Source: Fasciolopsis buskii (taxonomy: Eukaryota; Platyhelminthes; Trematoda; Plagiorchiida; Fasciolidae). Taken from it: a DNA stretch of 64,000 nt. Positions 32,801-47,399 of the stretch are shown here, one piece after another. The notes under the pieces were generated by a model that was not told the DNA's origin, did not search any database, and was given only the letters and a program-made list of their open reading frames with translations. The first letter of the stretch is position 1, and each line of letters begins with the position of its first letter. The DNA is taken from positions 9,846 through 73,845 of the forward strand of contig LUCM01009250.1 in assembly GCA_008360955.1 (NCBI GenBank), written 5' to 3'. Both the position numbers and the translations under genes were made by a program.

Positions 32801-35580
32801 TCTAACAGATAATATGCTGACACAAGTGAAAAATGTGCATTCTCAAAATTCCCCCTACCTCTTTGACAGTTCTTAAGGTACTGATCGTCGTCCATTGAGT
32901 AGACGAAAACTTAAGTGCATTTCGTGAGAAAATGACACAGGTAAAATGTGTTGCCGAAGCAGGATGATAAATCTGCATATCGGATCCTAGAAGACACTAG
33001 GGTTGTAATGGTGTAGAATAATGGCATGTTTTTTACAATGGAACCGATGTTGTCGATTTTTATTGGCATGTTCTTTGTTGACTCACAATTGACTTCGTAA
33101 TTTAGTAGGCAGATAGCCTCTCTAAATTCCACTAACGTACAACTTTGTTAAAAAAAACGTTTTCGTCAACCTGCTGATCGCGTTCTAACAGAATATTCTG
33201 TTAGACACGTATGCCTGCCGTCCTTGGCCAGAATGGCTGTTGCGTTCTTCTGGTGAACCAAAACGGTATGACGATCTCGTTGTCTGGATTGATGTTGTCG
33301 ACTTGGGAGTCATGCAGTTGTAGTTGTGGTATGATGCCCGCCATCCTATGAAATGTACAAATTACACTCTCTTTTGTTTGCTCCGCATTTGTCACACCTT
33401 CGGAATTGGCTTACATTTAAACAGCTGTTCATGCTTTATTTCATCTTTGAGACGAAAATTGAGAATCCTGCTGACATTCCGTTCGGTGCAAGATGACAAA
33501 CAAGATGAAGATGATTATGAGGGTAAAATGGATATCGGAATTTTGTGGTCTTACGGTTTGATTTTATTTTGGTTACTCCCAATTTTGTTACTGTATCTAG
33601 TGGTGCATCACGTTTGTCTTTAAATTTGATTTCAGTTTATTGTTGCTGTCTTTAGGCTCATTCCGTATTCTTTTCTGTGTCAATAAGTTCTTAAACCAGA
33701 ATAGGGTTTATGTCATCGTAACCTACACAACATATGTATTCATTGTTTTTTCCAACATTAGTTCAGTCATCTGATGCATTGATTTTCTCGGCGACTTACT
33801 GTTCCTTTGATGACAGGTGGTTGAACGTTTAAACATCTACGCTGACATTACAAGGTCACAAGTCATGGAAATTATTGAGCTTCCATCGCATTTCACACTG
33901 TGCTGATACTTGTGGCTGGATCGTCAACAATTTCTAATGTGACCGGAGTTATTGAGCAGCGATTGCCGGTGACACCAGTTGTTTTCATCCTGTGAGGAAT
34001 TTCTATAAGTCCATTTTATTGCAGACTGTTTCTCTCTTTTTAATGTGCGCATGTTGCGTAGTGAATGTACAATTCACTCTTTCATCGTTTTTTACCTCAG
34101 GTTACCTTCGCGAACGAAATTCAGCCGTGTGGAGCCTGCAAAAATGGTGCAGTTTTGGTTGTTGGATTTATCTCAGTATGATGCATATGTAGACAATGCT
34201 CATGTAATCCCATATTCAGTTATTTCAGACTGATGTGAACGTTAAAAATTACCACACAAGTGTAGGTAATTGTGCTAGCCTTTTTACTCATCTAACAATT
34301 GCGTTAAACATGTAACCTACACAAGCGGAGTTCTGTGCAGAGATTGCTGCCTCTCATCTTTCTCAACTTGTAGAGATTAATGCAGCAGCAAACCTCGTTG
34401 TGATAGCCTGCAAAGAGTAGTAGGTTCTAAGTCATAGAGTTTGAAATGACAAGTTGAGTAATTTTGTCCGTCTACTAGATACTTTATCTAATTGCGCATT
34501 TCGAGTGCATTAAGGAACACGATTAAAAACAACACCAATGACGTTACGGCCATTAAATGCATGCAGTCTGTTGTGATTTCACCAGAACATTCCACCAAGT
34601 GCTCATTTGTTTGAGCCTAGTCGCAGAATTAATTTCATTTGATTCGAGTTCAATAAAGAGTGCCCTCGAAATGAGCAAACCGTTTTTTAGTCATTGTTGT
34701 GGTGTACTGGGTAAAAACCATTTTGAGTATTTGCTGTTCTTCTAGACGATGGAAATTCGTCTGCTTTGTTCCAGCTAACAAAATATGAGTGGGTTAATTG
34801 GTTTTTATGGATCATTCATTTGAAATATTTCTAGGAGACCTGCTTATGATGAGTTTTGAATTGCGGCCACAAAACTCGCGGTGTCCTGTAAGTCGGCAAC
34901 AACATTGCCAATTATTGATTTACAGAGAAGTTCGATGAATCGAAGATGAAAATTTCTGATTAGTTGATATCCGAGATCTTGCCTAGATTAATTACCATAC
35001 ACCACGATATTTCGCATCGCCACCTATGCTTCGGGAGGGTTCATGTTATCTGATGCTCTACATCAGGTACAATTGCCGACTACGAGCAATAGTATAAATC
35101 AAGAAGTCCGCATTGATTGAGACCGATATTTGGTCAGGCATTGCAAATGTACGCATGATCTAAACTCGCTACTCCCGACGCAACCGGGCAAACAAAGTTC
35201 ACCAAAAGCAACTTCAGAGAGCATGAAAGTGTTTGATACCAATACTTGTTTATTCTGCACATTAGTTCACACCAGTTTCGTTCAGATAGATTCTCATATC
35301 GCGAAAGCAGACAAACGTTAATCCATTGTGCTGAAAGTGCTATTCTTCATTAACTGAAAATCTTGCGAGAGATTGGAAACAACATGTACACTGTGTTCAG
35401 AGCACTTTGCATATTCCAACCCAACTACCTAGTTGACAGTTTTTATCCGAACTACTACTCTGGATTAAAATAAGTGCCAAATTATTTTTTTATTGAGAGG
35501 GCCAGTAGAATTCTCTGCTTGAAAAAAATTATTACTGAGGTAGAATGGCTTGTTTAGCTGGAGGGTCCATGGGGGGGTAC
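29870..35580. other. long non-coding stretch
   Basis: No supported gene. One frame ending at 33623 encodes an acidic run followed by a hydrophobic segment (near 33530-33620) that could be a membrane helix, but splice support is lacking. No known repeat was recognised. Confidence 0.45.
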
Positions 35581-35583
35581 AAT

Positions 35584-35600
35584 ACACACACACACACACA
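35584..35600. repeat. short (AC)n microsatellite
   Basis: A pure AC dinucleotide run of about 17 bp. Confidence 0.9.
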
Positions 35601-38600
35601 TCTGAGGTATGGTATTCAATTGCCGTTCGCGGATAGCCGTATTCAATAGAACTAGGCTGAATTGTGTTTAGGATGCAGTGAATCCCAAACAAGTATTCAA
35701 AATGATAGACAACAAAGATGAGAAAACCAGTTGTTCTTTTCACTTTACAAAAGCCACAAATAATTTATCTTATGGATTTATTTAGCCCTTTAGTCAATAC
35801 GCTGGTCTAGGCGAACGTATCAAAAGCCAGTCAAAGGCAAATCACCGTCGACCATGCTTTAGTTCACACTCAACACGTTATGCCAAAGACAAGGTCAACA
35901 AACCAAATATTGTGGCAAGACCATCCCGCGACGCGGTAAACACTCAGTCAGGAAAGCAGTCTAACTGAAGGGAAACCAATCAGTGCAATGAGCTATCTAC
36001 AAAATAACTAAGTCACTGTAGGACGATTCGCTGGCTTTAAACGGGAGTATTCTAAGCCATTTTTGTTTTCTGTCACAAGCTTGAAGTGGTCTTGACAATA
36101 CAGTTTGCTCTATCATTACTTTTTTTGTTCGGGGATTCTCTTGTGGGAGATGAAACAATCAAGATGCAAATGGATTCATTCGTATATAGACTGCCTCGTA
36201 TATAAATCGGGCATAAAGACAGTTCTTTGGGATTACATCAAGCTCACAAATGGTTTCATATACGTTCAGTTCTATAACGTTAGCCCAGTTCAATTCACTG
36301 CTGCTGGGTCCGTGAGAACGTTTGTGACTTGCAATCCCGACAAAACACTGTTACATCGAACATTCAGAAGTTTCGATTCTTTCACAGCCTTGTGGCCGTA
36401 ATTCGAAAATTTAATGTCCAGCCTTCAAAAACCAGCGTGACATCGCACTGTTAGGTTCGACTGTTCAACCTGCTTACAGCGTCAGTTTCATTTTCGATTG
36501 GAACAGATTCGAACCTAATGATATGAAATTACGTTAATGACATTTGACAAGACTTGCCGAAAAAGGAAAAAATAGGACGGATAAATATTATTTTTATCAT
36601 CCCTTTGGTTTGAAGTTAGTTCTAGTAATTCTTTTCTGATCTTGTAAAGCCCTGTGCTGTTATAAAATTCAAGATTTTTGACTTGATCCAATAAAATTTC
36701 TGTGTGTCGGTCATCAAAATTCTAAGCTTCTCCTTTAATAGCAGGAAAGCAATCAAGGCTCAATTATTGATAATTAAATGGATGACATTTTACAAGTAGA
36801 TGGAACATTTCGTGAGCAACTTGACAAATACGAAGTAAATCGAGAAAAGATAGGCATTTGAAATCGTATTTTCACTTTCCTTTTAGATAATTTCACTGTA
36901 ATCTGTTCAGTTTAGTACGTCAAATGATCGCTTCTCTTCATTCGCTCATATCCATGTGAGTGCAATCGCGTCGTTCTTCATGAATCGCCGTCATACTGAA
37001 ACAACAAGTATCCGGAGAATGTGGAATACATATAGCCATGCAAGAAATAGGCACCTTCGCGAATACTTAGCCATGCTCGGTCTCCTTTGCGCATTTGTAG
37101 AATGCCTTGGTTGGTGGCCGTGGACCAGGGAGAGCTTTCAGCCCAAATGTCGAAGACTTGCTGATCGTTGTGCATCAGCCTCACCGCAGCCTGCAAATAC
37201 GAAGGGAGAAAAGTGGGATAAAGCAAGCAAGTCACAATTGAAGGTCGTGATTCAATCTACCTTTTAGTCAGTATTTGATGATGTTATCGCGGAATTCGTT
37301 CCACTTGAAGTTTGAGCCAACACTGCACCAATGAAGTAATGAAGAGATTCAGTATTTGTAACATGAGTTGCTGAATTTAAGTACCTAGAATGTGACGTGG
37401 GACAGGTCAGATCTGAAACACTAGCCAGAATTTACAGACCTTGTTAAACCTAGTTACTACTATTGATCTACCGCCACTATGGAACAGTCTGGACAATAGA
37501 AAACAATAATCTTCTAATTTAGATACGGCTTTTACTGAAATACCTGTTGGCCCTATCGACAAATTTGTGTTTTCTCCTATAATCGTTGTAGTGCCATGTG
37601 CTTAGTACAAAGTTCTGGTGGAATACAACCAATCGTAGGAGAACACCCATCAAAAATCCATCCCTGTGAAAACGTCATCAATTAGATGCGTGACATCTGA
37701 CGTAGATTGGTTGACTGAATATTGCCTCTTGGTTTGGTGCCCAACACAATGGTATCATTTTTGTGATTTACAAAATGGACCCACTGACTATACACACAGT
37801 CAGTGATTCAAATGAGTTTGTAATGCCAAACAAAGTGCACCATCAACGGGGAGATATTTAATCCGCGCCATCAAAACCAAGACTGAATACACGTCAGCAA
37901 ACAAGTTTGTGTTTGAGACTGCGCGACTAGCCAGTTGCAAGTCTTGCCAAAACATATACTATAGACGTCACATGAATGCTTCCCACACGAGTACGCAACA
38001 TCAGAATGAATAACATTCGGTATTTATTCCCGTTGCTTACCAATAAGTGATGAGGCTGTGCAGCACTAAGCCGTAGGATACGGTTTTAGTCAGCGGACAG
38101 ATGCGCTCAAAGTTCATTTGATATACTATTGAGCCACGGTGTGCCTATCAGAAGGATGATACCTTAGTAAGCCGCTACTGAGAACATCGAGGTTTATTCA
38201 CACCACTTTGACGTGTGCATTGATCGAAAAACTGCATCAGTGATCGGTACTATCCTTCAGTATTTCTTGGTCATTTTGATGTGTCATTCACCAGCTCGGG
38301 CCTAAAATTATTTCTACCTCATTTTGTAGGAATTTTTACAAATTAGACTTTAGTATCCAATTCTTAGGTGGCCCATTAAGTTATGGCACCAAGAAATTAA
38401 GCATCCCCTGGATAGAACTGACGTTTAGAATGTGGTAGTTTTCAAATAACATATACCCTATTGCTTATCGAATTTTCACTCAAACTGCATATCTTTTGAA
38501 GAAAAGCACCTCCGGGTAACGCTAGCTAAACCTTGGTGAAATACAACGCGAAACTGCTTTCCATAAACTGTCGTTTTCTTATACTGTCCACACTCGTGTA

Positions 38601-38740
38601 ATTCGGGGAATATCTCCGTCAGCTTAACGAATAGTTCCCGTTAGTAGTGCTTTGTCAGAAAGGCTGCTCTCATTTTATGTGCTGCAGTGAAAAGATTTGG
38701 TGAATATATCAAGATAAGACAAACCTTTCGAAAGGTTTCC
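35601..38740. other. non-coding stretch
   Basis: Nothing recognised. A 103-codon frame at 36956-37267 lacks any family feature or splice context. Confidence 0.5.
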
Positions 38741-38744
38741 TACT

Positions 38745-38850
38745 GCGAATGCCATTTTTGCAAGCGTGTCACGGACTGCGATTCGTCCATCAGCAAAATT
38801 AACTGATCGCCGAGTTAAGGCGCTCAGCATTTTCAAGACTGCGCAAGATA
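38745..38850 (+). repeat. dispersed repeat C, copy 3 (distal part)
   Basis: The region from about 38785 (TCCATCAGCAAAATTAACTG) to 38838 (GGCGCTCAGCATTTTCAAG) aligns with 12752-12805 and, with a deletion, with 6390-6412. The proximal 20-bp block of copies 1 and 2 is not evident. Confidence 0.5.
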
Positions 38851-41800
38851 ATTATATTCTCCTGCCTTATTGGGCTAATAATCTATACTCTATTTCTGCT
38901 GATACTTGAAGCACTTAATTTTTTCTCTTTTATTGAAGCAAAGATATGCAATATTATTCACAATCTACTTCAGGGCTAGAGCTATTTATTCCTGCTGCAA
39001 AGTTTCATCGTGGATACGAATGACCTTGTGTTTGCTCTTACATCTGACAAATTTTCTGCTTAAAAACGGCGTTTGGGATAGCTTGTTCGTTCATGTATAT
39101 GGTGGACTTAATTCAGTTAGAAAAACTAGACACATTTGAATGCAAAAATGTTTGCAGGACAAATCTTTCTAATCAGTTCATTGCTAAAAGATTTCAGTTT
39201 TCTTGTTTACAGATTCACTGTCACAATAAAACGTAAGCGAGTGAAGCAGCGCTCTTGGATGACCTTTATGCATTATCAGCTTTGATGCGAATCAAGAGCT
39301 GTGCTAAATGAAGTCCCTGCTCGACAGCGATTATACAACTTTGGGTGCGGTAAAATATTCCAATAACTAAGTAGTCAACTTCAGCCTGCAAATACGGGCG
39401 CATTCGAGGATAGAATACTATGAAATAACCATTTCTGCGTACAAGTGAGCTCGATGGAATTTATGCGTCGAAACTAAGGCAAACCAAAAGATGTTTCCTT
39501 GCAAGCCTATGAAATCTTAAGTTTCTATTAAGAATGTATTTTTCATACTTGCACGAGTTTATCTTCAAAACTAACGTCACTTATGTTTAACCGACCGTAT
39601 TGCCCACTAAAAACAGACGTACTAGCAGAAAATTATGAGAAGATGCATGATATTTGCGGGTACCTTTTATAATTGGTGAGCGCTGGAACAGTCGGCGTAT
39701 TAGCAGATAAAATAAACAATAATCGGCGGAAACCGAGTAGCAGGTGTTTTGAGTGCTGAATTGAGGATGATGGAAAAAATGGAAAAATAAACGTTTTATC
39801 GACCATGGTTGTTAATTCTCGGTCAGCATACTTGCATTTAATCTCTATTTTGAGAAACTGTATGAACTTATGTCTATAACATCAGCTGCTCACCGTTAGT
39901 GTTTGCATTAACGAATTCTGCATCCACAGTCGCGGCGGATTCGGAGACCCTGTGTTTTTCTGGTTGCTTAGAGGGGTTGTGCCGATGAATGATGATCTTA
40001 GTTGGCGTTAAGCGCTTAGGCATTCCAAACAAATCCGTGCATCGATTTTGTAGCTGCATTCGCAATCGCGGATGAAGAAATTATACTGAACTCTAACAAG
40101 ACAAGGTGTTACACAGATATTCAGACAGATCCATAAATCGCATATTGTGTGAAAATATACAATGAATTTAGATACTTTTGAGAAACTTTATGCATATGAC
40201 TTCCAAAGTGGTATCAGAGTCGTTGTTTTTTATGAAACCATTACCAAAATGTTAGGGACGTGTGAAAACCTTTGAATTGATAACCCCAGGTGATTTCATT
40301 GCTCTGACAACTGGGACGGCTTGATTACTAAAGGAAAACCGCGTAAACTTAAGCAGAAGCGACGACAATCAGATCGTGTTGAACAATAAAGACAAACGCC
40401 ATTGCATCTGGTCGGATAAAGCAAAAGAATGGAAATGGTGACCATTCAGAGACGAAAGATGAAAGTACAGCATATTCAAGCGTAGAAATTCACAATCAGA
40501 CCGGGAATACCTAACGAGTTCTTTCGTGCATTCGACATTTGTCAGATCAGGCATGGCGATGGGTAACTCGGGAAAGTGACGAGAAGAATAAACAAGACAT
40601 ACAAGGGTCTCTAAATATCACGGTAACCAATACAAATGGAGTCAGAAGCTGAGTTTCGTTGGCATAATGGTTTTGCATAGGTGGTTGTCAAGGTTCATTT
40701 AAACAAACATTCTGTCTTCTGCAGAGAATTTGATTTACTGGATGCAATTTATAAGAAACACATGAAAAAGTTACTGACAGTGTTTTAATATGCAACTAAG
40801 ATGGCTTTAACCTGATAAGCAAACAAAATTAACAGGAATAGTGGGCTACAGGACCGGTGAACATCAGGGAGCTATGAGAAGAATGTAATATTTCAAGACA
40901 AGTCCTTTTCATGTTAGGTTAAGTTATGCCTATTAAGTTACTGCGGTACCTGATAATCTGATTCGTTCGTCTGTTTGCTCGGCCTTAACTTGCCCAGTGA
41001 TAACCAAGGAACCAATCAATATGGTTGTCATAATCACATCTGATTAATTCATCATCTGCATTGATGAACGCGTTTTGTGTGTGCACATTTTCACCCAAAT
41101 GGTTCCAAAATTTGTTCGCTTCCTGCAATAAAATGTCTTCTTATCACTTCTTGTAAGCATTATATTTTAACTCCTTATGTTGAACAAAGTTTGCTATCTT
41201 TCCGTCTGGGGTGTGCCGAGTACGCGTAATCACTGTCGGTGCGCGTGTGTGCATACAATGAACGGTATTCAATATGAATCAGCTATGGAGAAGACTGATA
41301 ATAATGCGTCCAGCAGATAGCCAGTAATGACCAAAGTTGACAGGAGCGGATAAAGAAGGTCTCGATGACGTTGTACTCACCGCCACGGATTGCCTAATGC
41401 GGTTTCCGGTGTCCATACTGTTGTACCACTAGCCCCGGGCTGTGGTTGTCACTGCACATTTTCTCAGCTGCATGTTTTACTACTATCACTACTGCAGAAT
41501 GTTTGCTATGTGTTCACCGATTGTAAAATTGGCTACCATTACTGAGTATTAAAAGTTACAGACGGCATTTTGAGCCATCCGGAGAGACAACAAACTGGCA
41601 CACAAGAACTAACCAGGGAATAGATGATTGGCTACCAAAACAGCTTATTAAATTGTTCATTTTCAGTAGGACCGTAAATTTTGCTCAAAAGTTCTTTTAT
41701 GTAAAAGTGCCGTCTCCAAAGAAAATACGCTTACTCGAGAATATAAACTATATCACAATGACAGTCTCGAGGTAAAGTTCGTATCGCGTGCATTGAGAAT

Positions 41801-44800
41801 AACTGGACGCAAATTAGTCCGTCACTAAACATGTGATGCAAGATTTCTGCGCCAAGTATGAAGTCTTCGGGTTTGCATTTAAGCCCGCTAAAAGGCCATT
41901 TTCTAACCAGGAACTAAACTGTCATTCTTAGCAATCACAATCCTCCCTCGGATTTCGAACACTAGGTTTGGTTGGCTTCCTGTCCCCTTGACCCGATCAC
42001 ACACCACACAGCAGTCAACACCAACGATATTCATCAGGCTCGGGCATATGTATGAAATACTTATACACGTAGAAACTTTGTTTACTCAGGTGTTTGGATT
42101 GCGTTGAAAAGTTAAGACTTATCAAATCGTGTGATCAATCGTGAAACGTTACTGAGAAATTCAGTAGAGACGTACATTAGATTCGTAGAAATTCCGGCCA
42201 AGCAACGGATAGTTTAGTTGCTGAAATGTTTGCGGTGGAATGTAAAGAACAGAACGTCGAATCCATCCAGACGAGATACGCGTTATTTTAAGTCAGTAGG
42301 TAGAGGGTTAGTAAAGTTCGAAAAATCACGTGTGCAGATTTTTGTATGCAGATTCAAACAAGTCAAACATTTGGGCAGAGAGCCCTTTCAACGGTGTGAA
42401 AAATATCTCGTCTAATATCTTTAAATTCATTCTTTGTAAATCTGAAAAAATGTAATAAAAGAGAAATTTAAAACGGCAGACAGAACATTGGTGAATAAAA
42501 TAAGGTATGAAACCATGCTTGACGCTGACCAGCTGCACATTCATACTTGAAGCGGCAGTCCTCAAAATTTCATTACGCCGATGAAAATGAAGGATTGCCA
42601 CTCCAAACATTTGTCAGTGATGATTTCTTTGACTTTAATACAATCTGTTGCAGTGAGCGGTTATTTTTTAAGAAAAGTACCAGACGGATAGATGAACCGG
42701 TAAATGGCATGCGAAGTTTCAAAAACCTTGGGCGAGTTGAAATTCAAACTAATTTCCTTAATTGCAAGACAAGTTGTTCGAAAACCTGTGAAAATATTCG
42801 TTTTCACATTCTGAATTAGAAAGATCAGCAGTCAGTACATTCATTTAAGCGGAAAGATGAATTAGATGAGTAATCGTTAACCGACAGATTTCCGAAGCAA
42901 TTCTGAATCGTTAAACAACAGTTTTGATGTTTCCTTGCTCAGTCGTATGCAGTGAAATTGAATGGCAAAAAGTCCTGGTAGTAGTATGATGAAAGCAAAT
43001 TTCTCCCGTTTTTATAGTGGGAGGAAACGTGGGTCAGAAATTAGTTGACGAGAAGTTACTGGAAAAGCACACTGCACAGGTTCAATCGAAGTATCGAAAT
43101 AATATGAACGGTAAACAAAAGAGAAAATACCATCCAAAGCTAAGGGAAAATGATCGACAACAGCATTCATAAGTAATTCCGAGTGGTTACATAAGGTTTG
43201 ACCAGTCAGACGGAGATCAAAAGAACTTTTGATAATGGAATAAAAACATTTGGCTGATAGAAAAAAATATGAATGCAAGAAATTTAAAAACCTAATGAAA
43301 GGTTTTTATCGGTGTTATTCTTAATGCGAGTAGATGAATAAAATCTCTTCGAAATTACATGATCAGGACCCCGACTACTGTAGCTCATCAGGTTTAAGTT
43401 CTCGGTACTCCTAACTTGCCACCCTCATACTCGTACACTTCTTTACTAATTTGGCACTAGACGCTTAGTTGAATCGTAAGGAACCTGTATGGAAAATAAA
43501 TCCATGTGGGAATCATACAGCGGTTCGCAGGTAGTTTTTCGTCGGCCAGAAAGAGGACAGGGAGTCCGAATGTATGGGGTTTTTGCCAGTAGTACATTTA
43601 ACAAACAGATGGATGAGTGAAATTTCCTCGGACACTTTGCATCCCCCACCTAGAGGTTGACGGCGTCTAGCCTATGAAAAACCGAACGAGTCGCCTCGTG
43701 ATTCTCATGTGGACTAATCATCTATTCAGGCCCCTAAAAATTTAAATGTGATATCTAGTCCCAGTGGTAACAGGTCGCGAGAACTTGAGAATGCAAGACA
43801 AGCCTGGCATTTGGAATAAAATAAACTGCAGCAGCAACAGCGAAACGCTTTGGGAAAGATTGTGGTAAAGTGCTATAACCATTAGCTATGGTCAATTTAG
43901 TTTGGTGTTCTCTCTCATAGTCACTTTCTCATCTAATTACGATAAATTTTTGTAGTTGAAATTGATGTGTTTGGGGGAGTTGTGATTTATCTAAAATGTG
44001 CTCCTTAGTTAACAGGTATTGAAACCACTTTGATAAAACCCAGATCTCGAGGTTTAATGGTGCGTTTGACAGTTTAAATAAAGGTGAAATGTTTGAACCA
44101 ATCACCATCCGGTATTTGGCCAGAGTACCTGTCACAGTTGCACAGAACTTCCATTACATAAACTAGAGTAGATTTGAATTCAAGCCAGATTTCGATTATC
44201 CGAAGTACAGAAAATGTGACTTCGTTTACTTTGAAAAGTGTTTCTTGCGTTTGGTTCGAACTCGACACTTGTTGCTCGGTTCACTTTCGAAGTCACTGAT
44301 TTGATGCCCTGTCTCAGGCTTCACACAAGCCGGCAAAGTTTCCAACTACTGCTGTTTCCATAGTAGGTAAAATATGAATTTGAAAGTGGCTACAAAATGC
44401 CATCAACCAAGGTTTCCCACGTTATTCGAAACCGATCAAATGAAATGGAGCAAAAAATGGAAGATATCCTTTTATTTCCCCCTTTTACTTGATATCCACT
44501 CTGATTCAACTAGCAGTTTTGTAACGCAAGGAAATATGCATAAAAAGGCGACAACCATATCAAAGTTCTTGCAGAGGTAAGTGCTCGTGTAGTGACACCC
44601 AATGTCTGACCGGCAAATTTGTAGAACCATCAGGTATTCACAACGTGAAATTTGTATCTTCAGTTTTACCGCGTTTGCCCCCGCAGGGCATTAAGAATTC
44701 TACCTGTATTCGACCGATGCGTACCAGTAGATTCAGTGTCTACCCTTAAATCCGCACTTGTGATATAACAAAGTTTTAGTTAACCTTGAGTGGGGATGAA

Positions 44801-45190
44801 GCCAGGAAATATCAATTCTAAAGGCTGACTCTCAAACCCGTCATATTACCGGAATAAATATTACAAAATTCATATTCGGTGACGTCTAGGGCGTAAATTT
44901 AATGAACGGTAGCTGACAGGTCCGATCCCGCCTGGGGATATGAGCTCATGGAAATAGAAAGCATAGGCCGGTTATCTTTTTCGCACAAAATGTTACTTGA
45001 ATTGTTGGTCAGAAAAATTCATAGATCTTAGTTTTGAGGTGTATCTAAGGCTTGACTGGGTGAGATATGGGTGATATTAACGAGTTGATGTTTTTGTATT
45101 TTCAAGTAGCAGGGCCACATTAAGTCTGTCTTAGTTCGCTGTAGTAAAAAATGCGGTGCTTTTTTATTGGGATTTGGCATGCAAAACCAG
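38851..45190. other. long non-coding stretch, possibly intronic to the C1q gene
   Basis: No gene or known repeat was recognised. The C1q exon at 45200-45453 ends at a donor reading toward lower coordinates, so part of this stretch may be its downstream intron. I could not find the C-terminal half of the C1q domain here. Confidence 0.4.
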
Positions 45191-45199
45191 ATAACTTAC

Positions 45200-45453
45200 T
45201 CTCGCCCTACCCTGAGCTGATATAGCTGCAGTGAGGACATAGACACCGTGAACTGGAGCAACGAATTCACCCGTAGACGCATGGTAAGCTCGGCCAACGT
45301 TGGTGATTACACGACTCATCAGCACCCGAGGGTTCGGATCGATTGGTTTTTCCACAATGTTTAACTCAAGGCCGGCAAAGAATGCAACATACGTCTGTCG
45401 GCGTTGCAACTGGCTTGTCAATTGATCCAGAAAAAACGGCGTAATAGTGATGT
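45200..45453 (-). CDS. C1q-domain protein, single internal exon
   Basis: The minus-strand frame encodes the first half of a globular C1q domain. It has VAFFAGL (strand A, equivalent to the AFSA motif), then VITNVGRAYHASTGEFVAPVHGVYVLTAA, which matches the family pattern V-x-N...Y...SG-x-F-x-x-P-x-x-G-x-Y. It ends at a consensus donor (GAGA|GTAAGT; GT begins at 45199) in phase 0. The acceptor is probably the CGACAG ending at 45454. C1q domains form secreted trimers in collectin-like, EMILIN-like or cerebellin-like proteins. No collagen repeat, EMI domain or coiled coil is visible nearby, so the subfamily is open. The second half of the domain must lie in another exon at lower coordinates. Readthrough past the donor meets a stop at about 45165. 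Confidence 0.75.
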
Positions 45454-45494
45454 CTGTCGAACCAAAGTGAGTTGGGAGTTGGAGTTTCAAATTA

Positions 45495-47285
45495 CGTCAA
45501 ATTATCAATTTTGCGAAATAAATCAGAATCACTTCCATTGTTCTCGGGGCTTGTTCTTTTTGGGCATCTGTCTCTTTTGTTTAAATGTCGAATATGAGGT
45601 TTGTTCGGATAAGTTTCCATTAGAATTCACTACCATCAAATGGAGTTATTCCTGTGCAGATTATGACAAATACCTATTAAAGCAAACGAACCGGGCAACT
45701 GAACTTTCGAGATTCATCACCACGATGTACAGCGCGGTTTTGTATGTGATGAGAGTCGGTACACACACAACCATTAGCGATCGCTCGGCTTTTTACCACG
45801 CCTGGCCTATTGAGGCCTTATATGGTTCTATGCTACTGCACATTTCAAATTCAACACATTTTGTCCCCAGATCGTGGGGGTGATCTTAGGTGTGAATGGA
45901 ACATGCTGATTCCGTCACACTCATATATGAAGGATACGATGATTGCCCTCAGGATGGGTGCCGATAACTCTGTCTCCCAGCAACTGTCAATCTGTTTAAG
46001 CCGAATTTTGAAAGCGTTTGTTATTGCGAAAGGGAACAGCTGAAACATAGAATAGATAGTGATGCTCGGTGTTATAATATTAATCGAACAACGGTAAAAA
46101 GATGACTATCATATCGTGCAATATATTTCATAAGATCTTTTCGAGTGAACCTGTTTCAGTTAGAAAATCAAAAAGTAATACTACCTCCGCTGATCCATGG
46201 CATCGAGTGGAGCGTCGTGATGGTTGATTTGGTATCATGTATGAAAGCTGATTTTATTTTCTCTGCAATAGCGGTCTGCCGTTATTTAGGTGCTTAGTCT
46301 GAAAAAAGACAAATTGCTATCCACACCGTTAATTGCATGAACACATCACAGAGGTCTACTTGGATGTTTAATGTCTTTTTTTCTGATCATATAGGTCGAT
46401 CTGTCTGCGTTGACCCACGGATGTTTGTCTTAAGGGGAACATTTTGCCCATATATTTGATGAATATTCGGTGAATTGAATGAATTTAATGTACAAGTACA
46501 CACAGAACGTACTGTTCTTTCGTGGCTGGGTGTGCTTCCTTTGTCTCATTCAGACAAACGGAGCTATTGCGTGTGTAGTGAATGGGTCAGCGAAATTGCC
46601 AAGTGTGTTTTATTTGTCTAGCAGTTCGGTTTAAACCTCAACCCATATTATCTGATACGGAACGGAAAAGGGTCCAAGTTTGACTGCTTGCCTGCGTTTC
46701 TTAAATTCTTCAACGTATTTGTTCCATTTATGGAGATTTCTTCATCTTCTGCCCTGTCTTCCTTTCTCATTGCAGAGTAATTGATAAATAAGAAAAAAAT
46801 GGAATTCCTCTTATCGGCTAACTTAATTTGAACGAATCTGAATTTAGTTTGCTTTAATTCGGACTCTCCATGGTAACGTGACAAATACAGACAACCGATA
46901 ACTGACTTGGAAGCTTCTCTTCATGTCCCCCCCCATGTACAGGCCGTAAAATCCATTCGCATAAGGAATCGTTCGAAGTTTCGGATGGACAATGCAGTTC
47001 CCTATGAGCTCTGTTGGTCCTAAATGCATTTGTACTTTTAAATATTTGTTAGTTTTTGCACTACTTATTGGCACTGGTTAGAATTATTCCAAGCGCATAT
47101 CTGCAGAAAAGCCTACGAGCATTTTGCATGCCTTATAAAATTATACTATTCAATAAACAAAAATTTCGAAATGTAGCTGCTCACCCGGAATCGACGTGCA
47201 CCTCAACCGGAAAAAAGACAAAATCAACCCACCACACAGCTGTCTTAACTGACCTGTTAGAAATCAATGTGACTAGTGTGGGACT
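45495..47285. other. non-coding stretch
   Basis: A frame of 159 codons at 45404-45883 (+) overlaps the C1q exon antisense and has no family feature. Nothing else was recognised. Confidence 0.45.
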
Positions 47286-47289
47286 AGAT

Positions 47290-47397
47290 GTTGCGCAATA
47301 TTATTCACCATGCTGCATGTATGTTGAACTCATCATTATAAAACCATGAAAACATTGTGTAACTGCTTCATCCTTGCTGGTTACCATCATCAGTGCT
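47290..47397 (-). repeat. SINE-B body, diverged copy
   Basis: The segment with ATTATTCACC, GTTGAACTCATCATTATAAAACCATG, and CTGCTTCATCCTTGCTGG follows the order and spacing of the reversed SINE-B body at 7541-7680, with many substitutions. It is probably an old insertion. Confidence 0.55.
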
Positions 47398-47399
47398 TA

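Noticed and set aside
33324..33623. 99-codon frame with a hydrophobic C-terminal segment
   Set aside because: A lone hydrophobic stretch is common by chance in AT-rich DNA; no splice or homology support.
36956..37267. 103-codon open frame
   Set aside because: No domain, no splice context, and an equally long antisense frame overlaps it.
45404..45883. 159-codon plus-strand frame
   Set aside because: It starts antisense to the C1q exon and has no recognisable feature.
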